Shown piece after piece: positions 53,671 through 62,130 of a stretch of DNA of 64,000 nucleotides. How positions within the stretch are numbered: the stretch's first letter is position 1; every line of letters starts with the position of its first letter. The notes below the pieces were generated by a model. The model made no database searches. It worked only from the letters and a program-made list of their open reading frames with translations, and was not told where the DNA came from. Location of the stretch: contig UREV01000002.1 in NCBI GenBank assembly GCA_900546925.1, positions 62,001 to 126,000 on the forward strand, read 5' to 3'. Source of the stretch: an uncultured Bacteroides sp. GTDB lineage: Bacteria; Bacteroidota; Bacteroidia; Bacteroidales; UBA932. The translations under genes were made by a program, and so were the position numbers.

Positions 53671-56136
53671 TTAGTGTAACTGGATTCTCTGAATATCCTT
53701 ACCGTCAGCAGACATCACATAAACCTGCTGTACGGACTTGGTATCATCATTCCAGAACTTATAAGGCTTAGAAGCTACGATATCGAAGTCTTCTTTCTTG
53801 TCAGCCTCTGTAGGAACCGGACGGAAGTACTGGATATGCATCTTTCCGAAGTTACCGTCTGTATCCTCTGCGAAAGCATAGAAGAACATCGGTACATGCT
53901 TATAAGTCTTGCCTTCTATAGGATCTGTCCACTCGACTTCATTGTTGTTTCCTGCAGGACCATACCATGCGGTGAAATCAGGTGACCACATCTGCTCAGT
54001 ATGCTTAACGCTGTTAGAGTAACCGTCGTTTATGGTAGACATCAATCTTACGATATAGTCCAAACCACCTTCTTTCGCATAAGTTGTATAACTTGGCCAG
54101 AATCCCATATACCAGTTTCCTTCACGAGCAGCCTCATTAGGAGTAGATTCCATAAGTATAATGCAACGATTCTCATCTTTATAATCCTTGAACATGGCAG
54201 GATCAAGTTTTGCAAGCTCGGCAGCATTGAATACTGTAAGTTTTGTAGTAATTTCAGCCTTACCTTTCTCGAACGGCATCTCAGGAACATCGAACTGCAC
54301 CTCAGTAAATCTGGTTGTATTGGTACCATTGAATGCGCAGAGGAGAAGTGAATATTTCACACCTGACTTGTATGCGGTTGCCTTATACTCTTTTCTACCA
54401 TATCTGACAGCATAGTTGATATTTTCACCCATCTCACCATAGTATTCTTCAATCTGGGTCATAATAGCAGCGTCCTCGAGAGTTCCGTCTGCCTTTCGAA
54501 GACCATTGTTATCGATTTCGCTTGTCTCGATGAAGAATGAAAGCCAACCTTCCTCATCATTGCTTGGAATGACCTCGCAAGTTACATAGTGCCAGTTAGG
54601 TTTACCCTTGTTAATGGTAAAAGTCATGTTAGATGGCTTAGGATCTGAAGTACGAGCCTCGATTTTAGCCACTTTAGTAGTTCTGGTTCCGTCTGCTGCC
54701 ATACCGAATACGTAAATAACATAGTCGTGAGCTGCCTGGAATGTCCATCCAAGGTCTTTACGTCCCCATTTAGAAACCGGACCTGAGAAAAGATCGTTGT
54801 TGTTTTCCCAGTTGTAAGAAGTACCTTCCCACAGCTGGTTCTGCATGTTGATGACACGCTGCGCGAACTGATCATCGTTATATCCTTCAGTGTAAGACTT
54901 GAGAACCGGAGCGATATAATATCTTGTAGCTGGATTAGATGGAACCACCTTGATCTTAAGGTCCATTTCCTTAGTCTCGACCACATTGATAGTAAATGTA
55001 CAATCATCCACAACAGACTCCTCCTTGGTAGTAAACGTTTCCACGTTCACAGGATCTGTAGTAGCTGAACCCTGAGCATCCATACCCCATGCTACGATGG
55101 TATATTTGGTGTTTGCCCAAACGTCAGCGAGATTCTCCTGGCTGTTTCCCGTATGAAGGAAAGAAGAAATAGGTTTTCCGCTCTGAGTTGCTGCTGACTT
55201 GATATTCTTGATCATGTTTGTCATCACGTTTCTCGGATCGTTATCTACCTTGTTGTAGTCAATTTCTGAAAGGTATGTCCAGTAATATGTATCAGTATTG
55301 TTTGAAGGCTTCACAACGATTTCTGCAGAATGCTCTTTCACATTGGAAACAGTGGCTGTAAATTTAAGGTCCACCTTTTCGATATCCTTAGTAGCGAATG
55401 CCTTGAGGACGATAGGAGTAGTTCTCTTTCCTTCGAGATCCATACCCATAACCACGAGATAGTACTCGGTGTTGTACATAAGTGTAGAATAAGGCATCTC
55501 GACTTCCTGACCATTTACCTGATAGAATGATTTGTCAGCTGCCAACAGACCCGGGACATCATATCCGTTCTCTTTAGCATAGCCCTGAAGCCAAGAATAT
55601 TCATTCTGATACAAAGCATCGAGGAAGTTTACATCACCGTAGTTGCCAGTCTCGAGAGACAAGAAATTATCTACTGTAGACTTGCCGAGGATGATAAAAT
55701 AGTAGTTTCCTTTATATGTACCCTTTGTAGAAATCTTGGCAGTACATCCATAAGATGTTATCTTGTCTACAGACACATTAAAGTAATCAGACTCATAAGT
55801 TTTCTGACTGATAGTAGCCTCAGCGACTGCATTACCATCGATAAGGATAGTAATCTTGGCCATTCTGGCGTCACCGAAGTTAGCGTCGACATGGAATTTA
55901 ATCTTTTCATTCTCCACAGCAGCTGTGAGCCAATCTTCTGAAGACTCGACTGCGAGAGTCTTGCCGTTAAGGTTCTCTCCTGTGTAGTTGAGTTCGAAAT
56001 CCCCTGCAGATGCGTCGATGCTCATAGGGCTGACTGTCACCTTAGGATCCCCCTTCTGCTCGTTGCTTTGAGTACAAGCAAAAAGCATAATGAATGCGGA
56101 CAATACGAAAAGTGTCCTGGTGAAGAAATTTTTCAT
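53671..56136 (-). CDS. Large BACON-domain lipoprotein of unknown function
   Basis: 821 residues, lipoprotein signal ('IMLFACTQSNEQ', Cys21). Residues of about 33-112 are a BACON-like domain ('ESSEDWLTAAVENEKIKF', 'ATISQKTYE') related to those of the LRR lipoproteins. Then come three or four fibronectin-like repeats sharing the pattern 'FTINVVETKEMDLKIKVVPSN' and 'YTIVAWGMDAQG' / 'YVIYVFGMAADG'. The C-terminal 250 residues are not recognised. Start 27 bp after the Omp28-like gene. A surface-exposed binding role is inference. Confidence 0.82.
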   Translation of the reverse strand: MKNFFTRTLFVLSAFIMLFACTQSNEQKGDPKVTVSPMSIDASAGDFELNYTGENLNGKTLAVESSEDWLTAAVENEKIKFHVDANFGDARMAKITILIDGNAVAEATISQKTYESDYFNVSVDKITSYGCTAKISTKGTYKGNYYFIILGKSTVDNFLSLETGNYGDVNFLDALYQNEYSWLQGYAKENGYDVPGLLAADKSFYQVNGQEVEMPYSTLMYNTEYYLVVMGMDLEGKRTTPIVLKAFATKDIEKVDLKFTATVSNVKEHSAEIVVKPSNNTDTYYWTYLSEIDYNKVDNDPRNVMTNMIKNIKSAATQSGKPISSFLHTGNSQENLADVWANTKYTIVAWGMDAQGSATTDPVNVETFTTKEESVVDDCTFTINVVETKEMDLKIKVVPSNPATRYYIAPVLKSYTEGYNDDQFAQRVINMQNQLWEGTSYNWENNNDLFSGPVSKWGRKDLGWTFQAAHDYVIYVFGMAADGTRTTKVAKIEARTSDPKPSNMTFTINKGKPNWHYVTCEVIPSNDEEGWLSFFIETSEIDNNGLRKADGTLEDAAIMTQIEEYYGEMGENINYAVRYGRKEYKATAYKSGVKYSLLLCAFNGTNTTRFTEVQFDVPEMPFEKGKAEITTKLTVFNAAELAKLDPAMFKDYKDENRCIILMESTPNEAAREGNWYMGFWPSYTTYAKEGGLDYIVRLMSTINDGYSNSVKHTEQMWSPDFTAWYGPAGNNNEVEWTDPIEGKTYKHVPMFFYAFAEDTDGNFGKMHIQYFRPVPTEADKKEDFDIVASKPYKFWNDDTKSVQQVYVMSADGKDIQRIQLH

Positions 56137-56163
56137 TCTGATAATTTAATAAATGAGTTTAAG

Positions 56164-57054
56164 TTATTTCGAATAATTGTATGCGACAGATTCTCCGATT
56201 TTCGCAACACCTGCGTTGCAAACTGTGTAAGTTTCGCCGGTGCCCTTAGATGATACGGCTACCAAGTACTTGAGATTATCCTTAATCCAATCATCTTTAA
56301 GGTCAATGCTGAAGGTAACGTCACCTATTTCACCGGCAGCAATACGTGAAGGCTCAGTAGTTACACCAAAATAGTTGCTTCCGGTAGTGTTACCGAGGAT
56401 AGCACGGACACAGTTGTCATGTGTATTGTAACTTTCATCCGGAATATCTCCGGCCTGCTTTCCATAGATACCGTCTTCGAGAATCCATACTGCCACGCGG
56501 AACTCCTGTGCGTCAGGGGTCGCAGCCTTAACATTTACTCTTACATAGAGTTTATTGCCGTCGACCTTAGAGTTCGCAGCCACACCTGCATCAGCGGCAG
56601 AACTTCCTTCATTGTCGATCAAACTCTGGATATTCAACTCAGAAGCGTCATCGGCAACCATGAGACTGCTCTTGTTCAAATTAGCGACCAAAGAAGGGTA
56701 ATATTTCACACCCATAACTGTCTGAAGAGTAGAAACGAAGTATGCCGGATCGTCATTTCTATATGTATGAGCCATAGCAAGTACAGTCTTTTTGGAATAA
56801 GCTGACTTCGCAAGCACCTTCTTGAGCGGCTGCAACATGGTAGGGCAGTTCACACATCCAGTTCCCGTGAAATCCACAAGCATTATTTTCCTGTCGAAAG
56901 AAGTGCTGTTCGGTTTAGGGTCTACCGGAGCGGCCACCTCCACCTGAGGCTTATCCCCCTTATTAGGATCATCAGTATTACCGTTACCCTTATCACATGC
57001 ACACAGCATGAACAGACTGGTCGCGAGGACCATCAGATGTTTTACGTTTCTCAT
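56164..57054 (-). CDS. Omp28-like lipoprotein with thioredoxin-type CxxC
   Basis: 296 residues, lipoprotein signal ('FMLCACDKGNGN', Cys20). A thioredoxin-like stretch carries 'LVDFTGTGCVNCPTM', giving a Cys-Val-Asn-Cys pair. The later part, 'WILEDGIYGKQAG' and 'THDNCVRAIL', resembles the Omp28 family of Bacteroidota. It is the first gene of the lipoprotein cluster and has a promoter at 57082-57114. Redox or adhesive role not established. Confidence 0.85.
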   Translation of the reverse strand: MRNVKHLMVLATSLFMLCACDKGNGNTDDPNKGDKPQVEVAAPVDPKPNSTSFDRKIMLVDFTGTGCVNCPTMLQPLKKVLAKSAYSKKTVLAMAHTYRNDDPAYFVSTLQTVMGVKYYPSLVANLNKSSLMVADDASELNIQSLIDNEGSSAADAGVAANSKVDGNKLYVRVNVKAATPDAQEFRVAVWILEDGIYGKQAGDIPDESYNTHDNCVRAILGNTTGSNYFGVTTEPSRIAAGEIGDVTFSIDLKDDWIKDNLKYLVAVSSKGTGETYTVCNAGVAKIGESVAYNYSK

Positions 57055-57081
57055 GTTTATAGTTTAAGCATTCAACATTCG

Positions 57082-57114
57082 CAAATATAATGAAATTTGT
57101 GACAAATATTCCAA
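57082..57114 (-). promoter_or_regulatory. Promoter of the Omp28-like/BACON lipoprotein unit
   Basis: Minus strand TTTG (57115-57112), about 22-bp spacer, TATATTTG (57089-57082), 27 bp upstream of the start. The spacer is a little long. Confidence 0.5.
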
Positions 57115-57293
57115 ACACAAATGATTTTTTTATTGCACTTTTTCGCATAATTGGCTAACAAATTTTAACTTAGCTACCCCGAAAACTTACAATTCTGATT
57201 ATTTAGCACCCAAAAGCCTCTCATACACACAACCTAACGCCCCTTTTACATAAAATTAAAAAATGTAACTAAAACGATAATCAAAAACGAAAC

Positions 57294-57342
57294 AATCCGC
57301 ATCTTGAAATCGAATAAAATCGAATTTCCAGATGCGGATTGT
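57294..57342 (-). terminator. Terminator after aspS
   Basis: Perfect 12-bp arms CAATCCGCATCT/AGATGCGGATTG (57294-57305 and 57331-57342) with a second partly paired inner stem; the minus strand continues GTTTCGTTTTTG. Confidence 0.85.
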
Positions 57343-57359
57343 AAAAATATGCAGTAAAA

Positions 57360-59138
57360 CTACTCGCTCTTGCGGATATCGAGGCGAAGTTCATCGAGCT
57401 GTGACTGGTCGATAGCAGAAGGTGAATCGATCATCACATCGCGGCCCTGATTGTTCTTAGGGAATGCGATATAATCACGGATAGAATCGCTGCCGCCGAA
57501 CAACGCACATACGCGGTCGAAGCCGAATGCCAATCCTCCATGAGGAGGTGCACCGAACTTGAAGGCATTGATAATGAAACCGAACTTATATGCAGCTTCT
57601 TCCTTGCTGATGCCGAGAACCTCGAACATACGCTCCTGGAGAGAAGCCTCGTGGATACGGATAGAACCTCCGCCAAGCTCCGTGCCATTCAACACGAAAT
57701 CATAGGCATTGGCACAAACCTTCTCCAAATCCTCTTTCTTGTCGCTATAGAACAGGTCGAGGTGTTCAGGCTTTGGCGCGGTAAACGGATGGTGCATGGC
57801 ATAGAAACGCTGGGTCTCATCATCCCACTCAAGCAGAGGGAAATCCACGATCCAGAGAGGTGCGAACACCTTAGGATCCCTGAGACCGAGACGGTTAGCC
57901 ATCTCCATACGGAGCACGCCGAGCATGGTCTGAGCCTTTCTCTTCGCACCACAAAGGATGAGGACGAGGTCGCCGGCTTTTGCACCTGCTGCCTCAGCCA
58001 TTTCCTTAACCTGCTCAGGAGAATAGAACTTGTCGATGGAAGACTTCGTCGTTCCGTCAGCATTGAACTTAATATAAACCAATCCCTTAGCTCCTACCTG
58101 CGGCCTCTTCACCCACTCGGTCAGTTCATCGAGCTGCTTGCGGGTATACTCGGCTGCGCCTTCCACTGCGATCGCTCCTATATAATCTACAGAATCGAAA
58201 ACAGAGAAACCATGACCCTTGGCCAAATCAGTAATTTCATGGATGGTCATGCCGAAACGTACATCCGGTTTGTCAGAACCGTACTTGTCCATGGCATCGT
58301 ACCAGCTCATGCGAGGAAGCGGATTCGGAATATCCACGTTAAGAATACTCTTGAAGAGCTTTCTCATCATCGCCTCGAAGGTATTGAGCACATCCTCCTG
58401 CTCCACGAAAGACATCTCGCAGTCGATCTGTGTAAACTCAGGCTGACGGTCAGCACGGAGGTCCTCGTCACGGAAGCAGCGTACAATCTGGAAATAGCGG
58501 TCGTAACCGGCCACCATAAGCAACTGCTTGAATGTCTGAGGAGACTGCGGCAACGCATAGAACTCGCCTGCATTCATTCTGGAAGGAACCACGAAGTCAC
58601 GCGCTCCCTCCGGAGTAGACTTGATGAGATACGGAGTCTCTATCTCCATGAATCCCTTGTCATCCAAGAAATTACGGACCACATGCGCGATCTTGTGACG
58701 AATCATGAGCGCATTCTTGAGCGGATTTCTTCTGAGATCCAAGTATCTGTACTTCGCGCGGATATCATCACCGCCGTCGCTCTCGTCCTCGATAGTGAAC
58801 GGAGGAGTAACTGACTTATTCAAGATATGGATGGCATCGAGCTTAATCTCGACCTCACCAGTGTCCATCTTAAGATTCTTGCTCTGGCGTTCGATAACCT
58901 CGCCTTCTGCCTGAATGACGAACTCACGACCGAGAGAATTGGCCACCTCGACCAACTCTGCAGGAGCATCAGCACTTACAACAAGCTGAGTAATACCATA
59001 GCGGTCGCGGAGATCGATGAAAGTCATTCCGCCCAGTTTTCTGGTTCTCTGCACCCAACCTGCAAGCACCACTTTTTTACCGGCGTCCCCAAGACGGAGC
59101 TCACCGCAAGTGTTTGTTCTGTAAAAAGTATTGAACAT
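57360..59138 (-). CDS. aspS: Aspartyl-tRNA synthetase
   Basis: 592 residues from the ATG at 59138 ('MFNTFYRTNTCGELRLGDAG'), the family N-terminus; an ATG 36 bp upstream is less likely. OB-fold anticodon domain first, then class II motifs ('FLDDKGFMEIETPYLIKSTPEGARDF', in part; 'RCFRDEDLRADRQPEFTQ'; 'GLAFGFDRVCALFGG') and an inserted GAD domain as in bacterial AspRS. It charges tRNA-Asp. Confidence 0.97.
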   Translation of the reverse strand: MFNTFYRTNTCGELRLGDAGKKVVLAGWVQRTRKLGGMTFIDLRDRYGITQLVVSADAPAELVEVANSLGREFVIQAEGEVIERQSKNLKMDTGEVEIKLDAIHILNKSVTPPFTIEDESDGGDDIRAKYRYLDLRRNPLKNALMIRHKIAHVVRNFLDDKGFMEIETPYLIKSTPEGARDFVVPSRMNAGEFYALPQSPQTFKQLLMVAGYDRYFQIVRCFRDEDLRADRQPEFTQIDCEMSFVEQEDVLNTFEAMMRKLFKSILNVDIPNPLPRMSWYDAMDKYGSDKPDVRFGMTIHEITDLAKGHGFSVFDSVDYIGAIAVEGAAEYTRKQLDELTEWVKRPQVGAKGLVYIKFNADGTTKSSIDKFYSPEQVKEMAEAAGAKAGDLVLILCGAKRKAQTMLGVLRMEMANRLGLRDPKVFAPLWIVDFPLLEWDDETQRFYAMHHPFTAPKPEHLDLFYSDKKEDLEKVCANAYDFVLNGTELGGGSIRIHEASLQERMFEVLGISKEEAAYKFGFIINAFKFGAPPHGGLAFGFDRVCALFGGSDSIRDYIAFPKNNQGRDVMIDSPSAIDQSQLDELRLDIRKSE

Positions 59139-59175
59139 AATATGCTTAAGTTTTATATTTTCTTCACGAAACACG

Positions 59176-59183
59176 CAAATTTA
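59176..59183 (-). promoter_or_regulatory. -7 box TAAATTTG of aspS
   Basis: TAAATTTG on the minus strand, 37 bp upstream of the chosen aspS start, which supports 59138 over the upstream ATG at 59174. No TTG at the ideal spacing. Confidence 0.4.
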
Positions 59184-59223
59184 GCAAATTATCACGTAAC
59201 TTTACGAATCAAAATATCTTTTT

Positions 59224-60114
59224 ATGGAAGTACGCGCGAAGAAAGCCCTGGGTCAACATTTTCTGACCGACCAAAATATTGCGAAATCGATAGTAGCTGC
59301 CCTCCAACTGCCGGCTGCCGGCGGAAAGGCTGTCGCCAGTGAGGGTAAGGTCAATGCCGAAGTGGCATCAGTCCCTAGCGTCCAACTCACGACAGAGCAG
59401 CCCGCCAGGATGAAAGTTTTGGAGATAGGGCCTGGAATGGGTGTCCTTTCGCAATACCTTCTTCAGCGTCAGGACGTGGACCTCAGAATGATAGAAATCG
59501 ATGACGAATCCGTGGAATACCTGGAAAGTCATTTCCCTCAGGCGCATGGACGTGTTATTTTCGGTGACTTCCTGAAGTTGGACATCGACGAACTTTTCCC
59601 TGAAGAGTTCCATGTAATAGGCAATTTCCCTTATAATATATCATCTCAGATATTTTTCCGTATCATCGACTACCGCAACCGTATTCCTCAGACAGTCTGC
59701 ATGATACAGAAAGAAGTGGCAGAACGCATCGCAGAGAAGCCGGGTTCCAAGACCTACGGCATCCTCTCAGTACTTCTCCAGGCCTGGTACGACATCGAAT
59801 ATTTATTCACTGTAGGTTCAGGAGCATTCGCCCCGCCACCTAAAGTGCAGTCTGCCGTAATCAGACTTACAAGAAACAGACGCACATCTCTCGGTTGTGA
59901 TGAAAACGCATTCAAAAACATAGTCAAGACTGCTTTCGGACAGAGGAGAAAGACCCTCAGGAATTCCCTGAAACCGATTATCGCCGCCAAGGCCACAAAA
60001 GAAGGCTGGAACACAGAGGCATTGACCTCATTCACATCAGCGCCGGTATTCGAGCTGCGGCCCGAAAGGCTGAGCGTCGAAGACTTTATCGGGCTCACGA
60101 ACCTGCTTACATAG
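59224..60114 (+). CDS. rsmA: 16S rRNA dimethyladenosine transferase RsmA/KsgA with an N-terminal insert
   Basis: 296 residues. 'KALGQHFLTDQNIAKSIVAAL' opens the family, the SAM motif is 'VLEIGPGMGVLS', and the catalytic motif 'GNFPYNIS' follows. It dimethylates two adenosines of 16S helix 45. Between residues 30 and 62 there is an insert of about 30 residues ('PAAGGKAVASEGKVNAEVAS') not expected in KsgA; it contains a GGCATTGAC motif on the minus strand. Confidence 0.95.
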   Translation: MEVRAKKALGQHFLTDQNIAKSIVAALQLPAAGGKAVASEGKVNAEVASVPSVQLTTEQPARMKVLEIGPGMGVLSQYLLQRQDVDLRMIEIDDESVEYLESHFPQAHGRVIFGDFLKLDIDELFPEEFHVIGNFPYNISSQIFFRIIDYRNRIPQTVCMIQKEVAERIAEKPGSKTYGILSVLLQAWYDIEYLFTVGSGAFAPPPKVQSAVIRLTRNRRTSLGCDENAFKNIVKTAFGQRRKTLRNSLKPIIAAKATKEGWNTEALTSFTSAPVFELRPERLSVEDFIGLTNLLT

Positions 60115-60131
60115 TATTTTTGGCAACAAAC

Positions 60132-60163
60132 TTGGCATTTTCAGAGTATATTTCGTAAATTTG
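60132..60163 (+). promoter_or_regulatory. Promoter of the pyrophosphatase gene
   Basis: TTG (60132-60134), 21-bp spacer, TAAATTTG (60156-60163), 53 bp upstream of the start at 60217. Confidence 0.6.
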
Positions 60164-60216
60164 ACAATTCCCTGAAGAAACTGGGGAAGAAACTTTTATT
60201 GACAAACAAATAGATA

Positions 60217-60867
60217 ATGGATATTTCTAACACACACAAAGCTCATCCATGGCACGGAATCGACCTCGGGGAAAACGTCCCTGAAGAGGTAAGGGCCTTC
60301 ATCGAGATCGTACCTACTGACACCGTAAAATATGAAGTGGACAAGGCTTCCGGATATCTTTCTCTGGACAGGCCTCAGAAATTCTCTAACATAGTACCTT
60401 CCCTCTACGGCTTCCTGCCGAGAACATATTGCTCCGTTCACATGGCAGAGCTTACTAATCAGGCACTTGCAAGGTATGACATAGAAGGTGACGGTGACCC
60501 GCTCGATATTTGCGTCCTCACGGAAAAAGACGTGACCCATGGAGATATTATCGTCCGCGCCAGGCCTATCGGAGGTCTCAGACTTCTGGACCACGACCAG
60601 GCTGACGACAAGATTATCGCCGTTCTGAAAAATGACGCCGTCTACGGCCACCTGACCGACATCGACGAGCTCCCGAAGGACATCATCCGCCGACTCATCC
60701 ACTATTTCACCACCTACAAGGATATCCCAGGTGAGAATTCCCAGCGAATGAAATTCATCAGCATCTACGGCCAGGATGTCGCCAAGGATGTGATTTTAAG
60801 GTCAATGCAGGATTATCAGGAGCTGATTTCGGAGAAACATCTCGCCAAGCCTTCCAGCAACAAATAG
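60217..60867 (+). CDS. ppa: Soluble inorganic pyrophosphatase, family I
   Basis: 216 residues. The family signature 'GDGDPLDICVL' holds the metal-binding Asp residues; 'YEVDKASGYLSLDRP' and 'LPRTYCSVHMAEL' are other conserved parts. It hydrolyses pyrophosphate in the cytoplasm and pulls biosynthetic reactions forward. Single gene with its own promoter. Confidence 0.95.
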   Translation: MDISNTHKAHPWHGIDLGENVPEEVRAFIEIVPTDTVKYEVDKASGYLSLDRPQKFSNIVPSLYGFLPRTYCSVHMAELTNQALARYDIEGDGDPLDICVLTEKDVTHGDIIVRARPIGGLRLLDHDQADDKIIAVLKNDAVYGHLTDIDELPKDIIRRLIHYFTTYKDIPGENSQRMKFISIYGQDVAKDVILRSMQDYQELISEKHLAKPSSNK

Positions 60868-60873
60868 GTGTAA

Positions 60874-60916
60874 CGAGGTCGGTTAGCGTCAGATGAGATA
60901 AAGGATTCGGCGCGGT
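60874..60916 (+). repeat. Intergenic repeat copy, plus orientation
   Basis: CGAGGTCGGTTAGCGTC (60874-60890), about 17 nt, then TTCGGCGCGGT. The same two words in the same order occur inverted at 63340-63382. Confidence 0.55.
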
Positions 60917-61149
60917 CACGTATTATGCTGTGAGCGACTCCGAGGAGATCTAAGAGCTCGGGGTTGGAGTCGGCGCGCCTCGGTGGCAAAACCACACAGG
61001 AAAATCCGGTAAAATCACGGGGACGATTCACATGGAATTACCGTCTGCATGAGGGTCGGCGATTCCCGATGTTTGATATTTATTTACCCACATTCCCTCA
61101 CGCGCGATACACTTAACCTGCACGATAATCCAAAAGTTGCGGAATGATT

Positions 61150-61179
61150 TTGCTATCATGTTAAATCTTAATACATTTG
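61150..61179 (+). promoter_or_regulatory. Strong promoter of the YhhN-like gene
   Basis: TTG (61150-61152), exactly 19-bp spacer, TACATTTG (61172-61179): a full consensus match. Transcription would begin about 105 nt before the gene. Confidence 0.8.
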
Positions 61180-61186
61180 TTATACT

Positions 61187-61266
61187 AGTCGTATAGAACT
61201 TTGCAGGGCAGAAAGAGACCTTTTTTCGTTCGAGGAACAACGCATGACCCTATAAACTATACGACT
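61187..61266 (+). promoter_or_regulatory. Inverted repeat in the 5' leader of the YhhN-like gene
   Basis: AGTCGTATAG (61187-61196) and CTATACGACT (61257-61266) are perfect 10-bp complements that close an 80-nt structure just after the predicted start of transcription. No known riboswitch is recognised. Confidence 0.5.
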
Positions 61267-61290
61267 TAGCATCTTATATAACAAACACGT

Positions 61291-62016
61291 ATGAAAAAGA
61301 TAGACAAAAACATTTGCATCACCGTACTGATATTCATATTGTTGGCGGCGGTTTATTTTCTACCGAAGCCGGTTCTGCGCTCGGTATTGCCGGAACTTGT
61401 GGTGAAATACAGAATCATCGGCCCACTGCTGACATTGTCATTGGCAGGAATCTTTCTCGCTCCGCGGCAAATAGTATTGGCCATGATCTTCTCGATGTGC
61501 GGGGATTACATGGGTGCGGGCCACAATTTCATCGGGCAGATGTCATTTTTCGCGGCTGCTCACGTGATGCTTATTACATTTTTCGTTAAGAGATTTCTTT
61601 CACTACCTGCTGATTTGCAGGCGTGCAGATGCCGGGAATCCGTACCGAACGGGGCACAAACGAGACAGGGCGTACGCGCAAAGGCATTGACAATCACCGC
61701 AGTAGTGGCGATAGCAGCGGCGCTGATAACCTTCGCATTGACCAGCATCGTTCCGCACGCACCGGCCGGCATCACCCGTATCGGCTGCGCCATCTATGCG
61801 GTTCTGATTTGTTCGATGTTCGGTTTGTCAATGCTGCAGCGACAGGGTTGGTTCGCGACAGGTGCGGCGCTGTTCGTGTTCTCGGATATGATTCTGTCCT
61901 GGAACAAGTTCGTCGAGCCGGTGGAGTACAACAACATCCTGATAATGGTTACCTACTACTCCGGTCAACTGATTCTGTGGCTCACTGCGGTTATTTGCGA
62001 GAAGAAGGAGCGGTAG
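61291..62016 (+). CDS. YhhN-family (lysoplasmalogenase-like) membrane protein
   Basis: 241 residues, about eight membrane helices. 'FSMCGDYMGAGHNFIGQMSFFAAAHVMLI', in part, 'GAALFVFSDMIL' and 'VTYYSGQLILW' follow the YhhN pattern of Asp and His in helices. In animals the family hydrolyses lysoplasmalogens; the bacterial role is unclear. Between helices 3 and 4 is a hydrophilic insert of about 25 residues ('QACRCRESVPNGAQTRQG'). Confidence 0.8.
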   Translation: MKKIDKNICITVLIFILLAAVYFLPKPVLRSVLPELVVKYRIIGPLLTLSLAGIFLAPRQIVLAMIFSMCGDYMGAGHNFIGQMSFFAAAHVMLITFFVKRFLSLPADLQACRCRESVPNGAQTRQGVRAKALTITAVVAIAAALITFALTSIVPHAPAGITRIGCAIYAVLICSMFGLSMLQRQGWFATGAALFVFSDMILSWNKFVEPVEYNNILIMVTYYSGQLILWLTAVICEKKER

Positions 62017-62079
62017 ACTGCTGGTTTTGCAAGGTAATTCAAGTTTCGCAAGTTGCAAAACCTAAGAAGGTGATTTCGG

Positions 62080-62110
62080 TTGACAACTTGTAAAACTTAA
62101 ACTATATTTG
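62080..62110 (+). promoter_or_regulatory. Promoter of the ketopantoate-reductase-like gene
   Basis: TTG (62080-62082), 20-bp spacer, TATATTTG (62103-62110), 20 bp upstream of the start at 62131. Confidence 0.65.
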
Positions 62111-62130
62111 CGGCACTAAAAAACGAACAA

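Larger units (their letters stand above)
57055..57359. other. AT-rich intergenic region upstream of the lipoprotein cluster
   Basis: 305 bp with no gene. It contains the promoter of the Omp28-like gene at its left end and the aspS terminator at its right end; the middle is AT-rich and shows nothing else. Confidence 0.6.
60868..61290. other. Intergenic region with GC-rich repeat and structured leader
   Basis: 423 bp. 60868-61030 is GC-rich and shares words with 63270-63390 (CGAGGTCGGTTAGCGTC at 60874-60890 and GTCGGCGCG-type words near 60908 and 60965). The AT-rich right part holds the promoter at 61150-61179 and an inverted repeat in the leader. A 70-codon open frame on the minus strand shows no coding character. 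Confidence 0.6.

Noticed and set aside
57540..58814. 424-codon open frame on the plus strand
   Set aside because: It is antisense to aspS, whose class II motifs are unmistakable.
61028..61240. 70-codon open frame on the minus strand in the ppa-YhhN gap
   Set aside because: It spans a consensus promoter on the other strand, has no recognisable domain and starts inside the leader hairpin.
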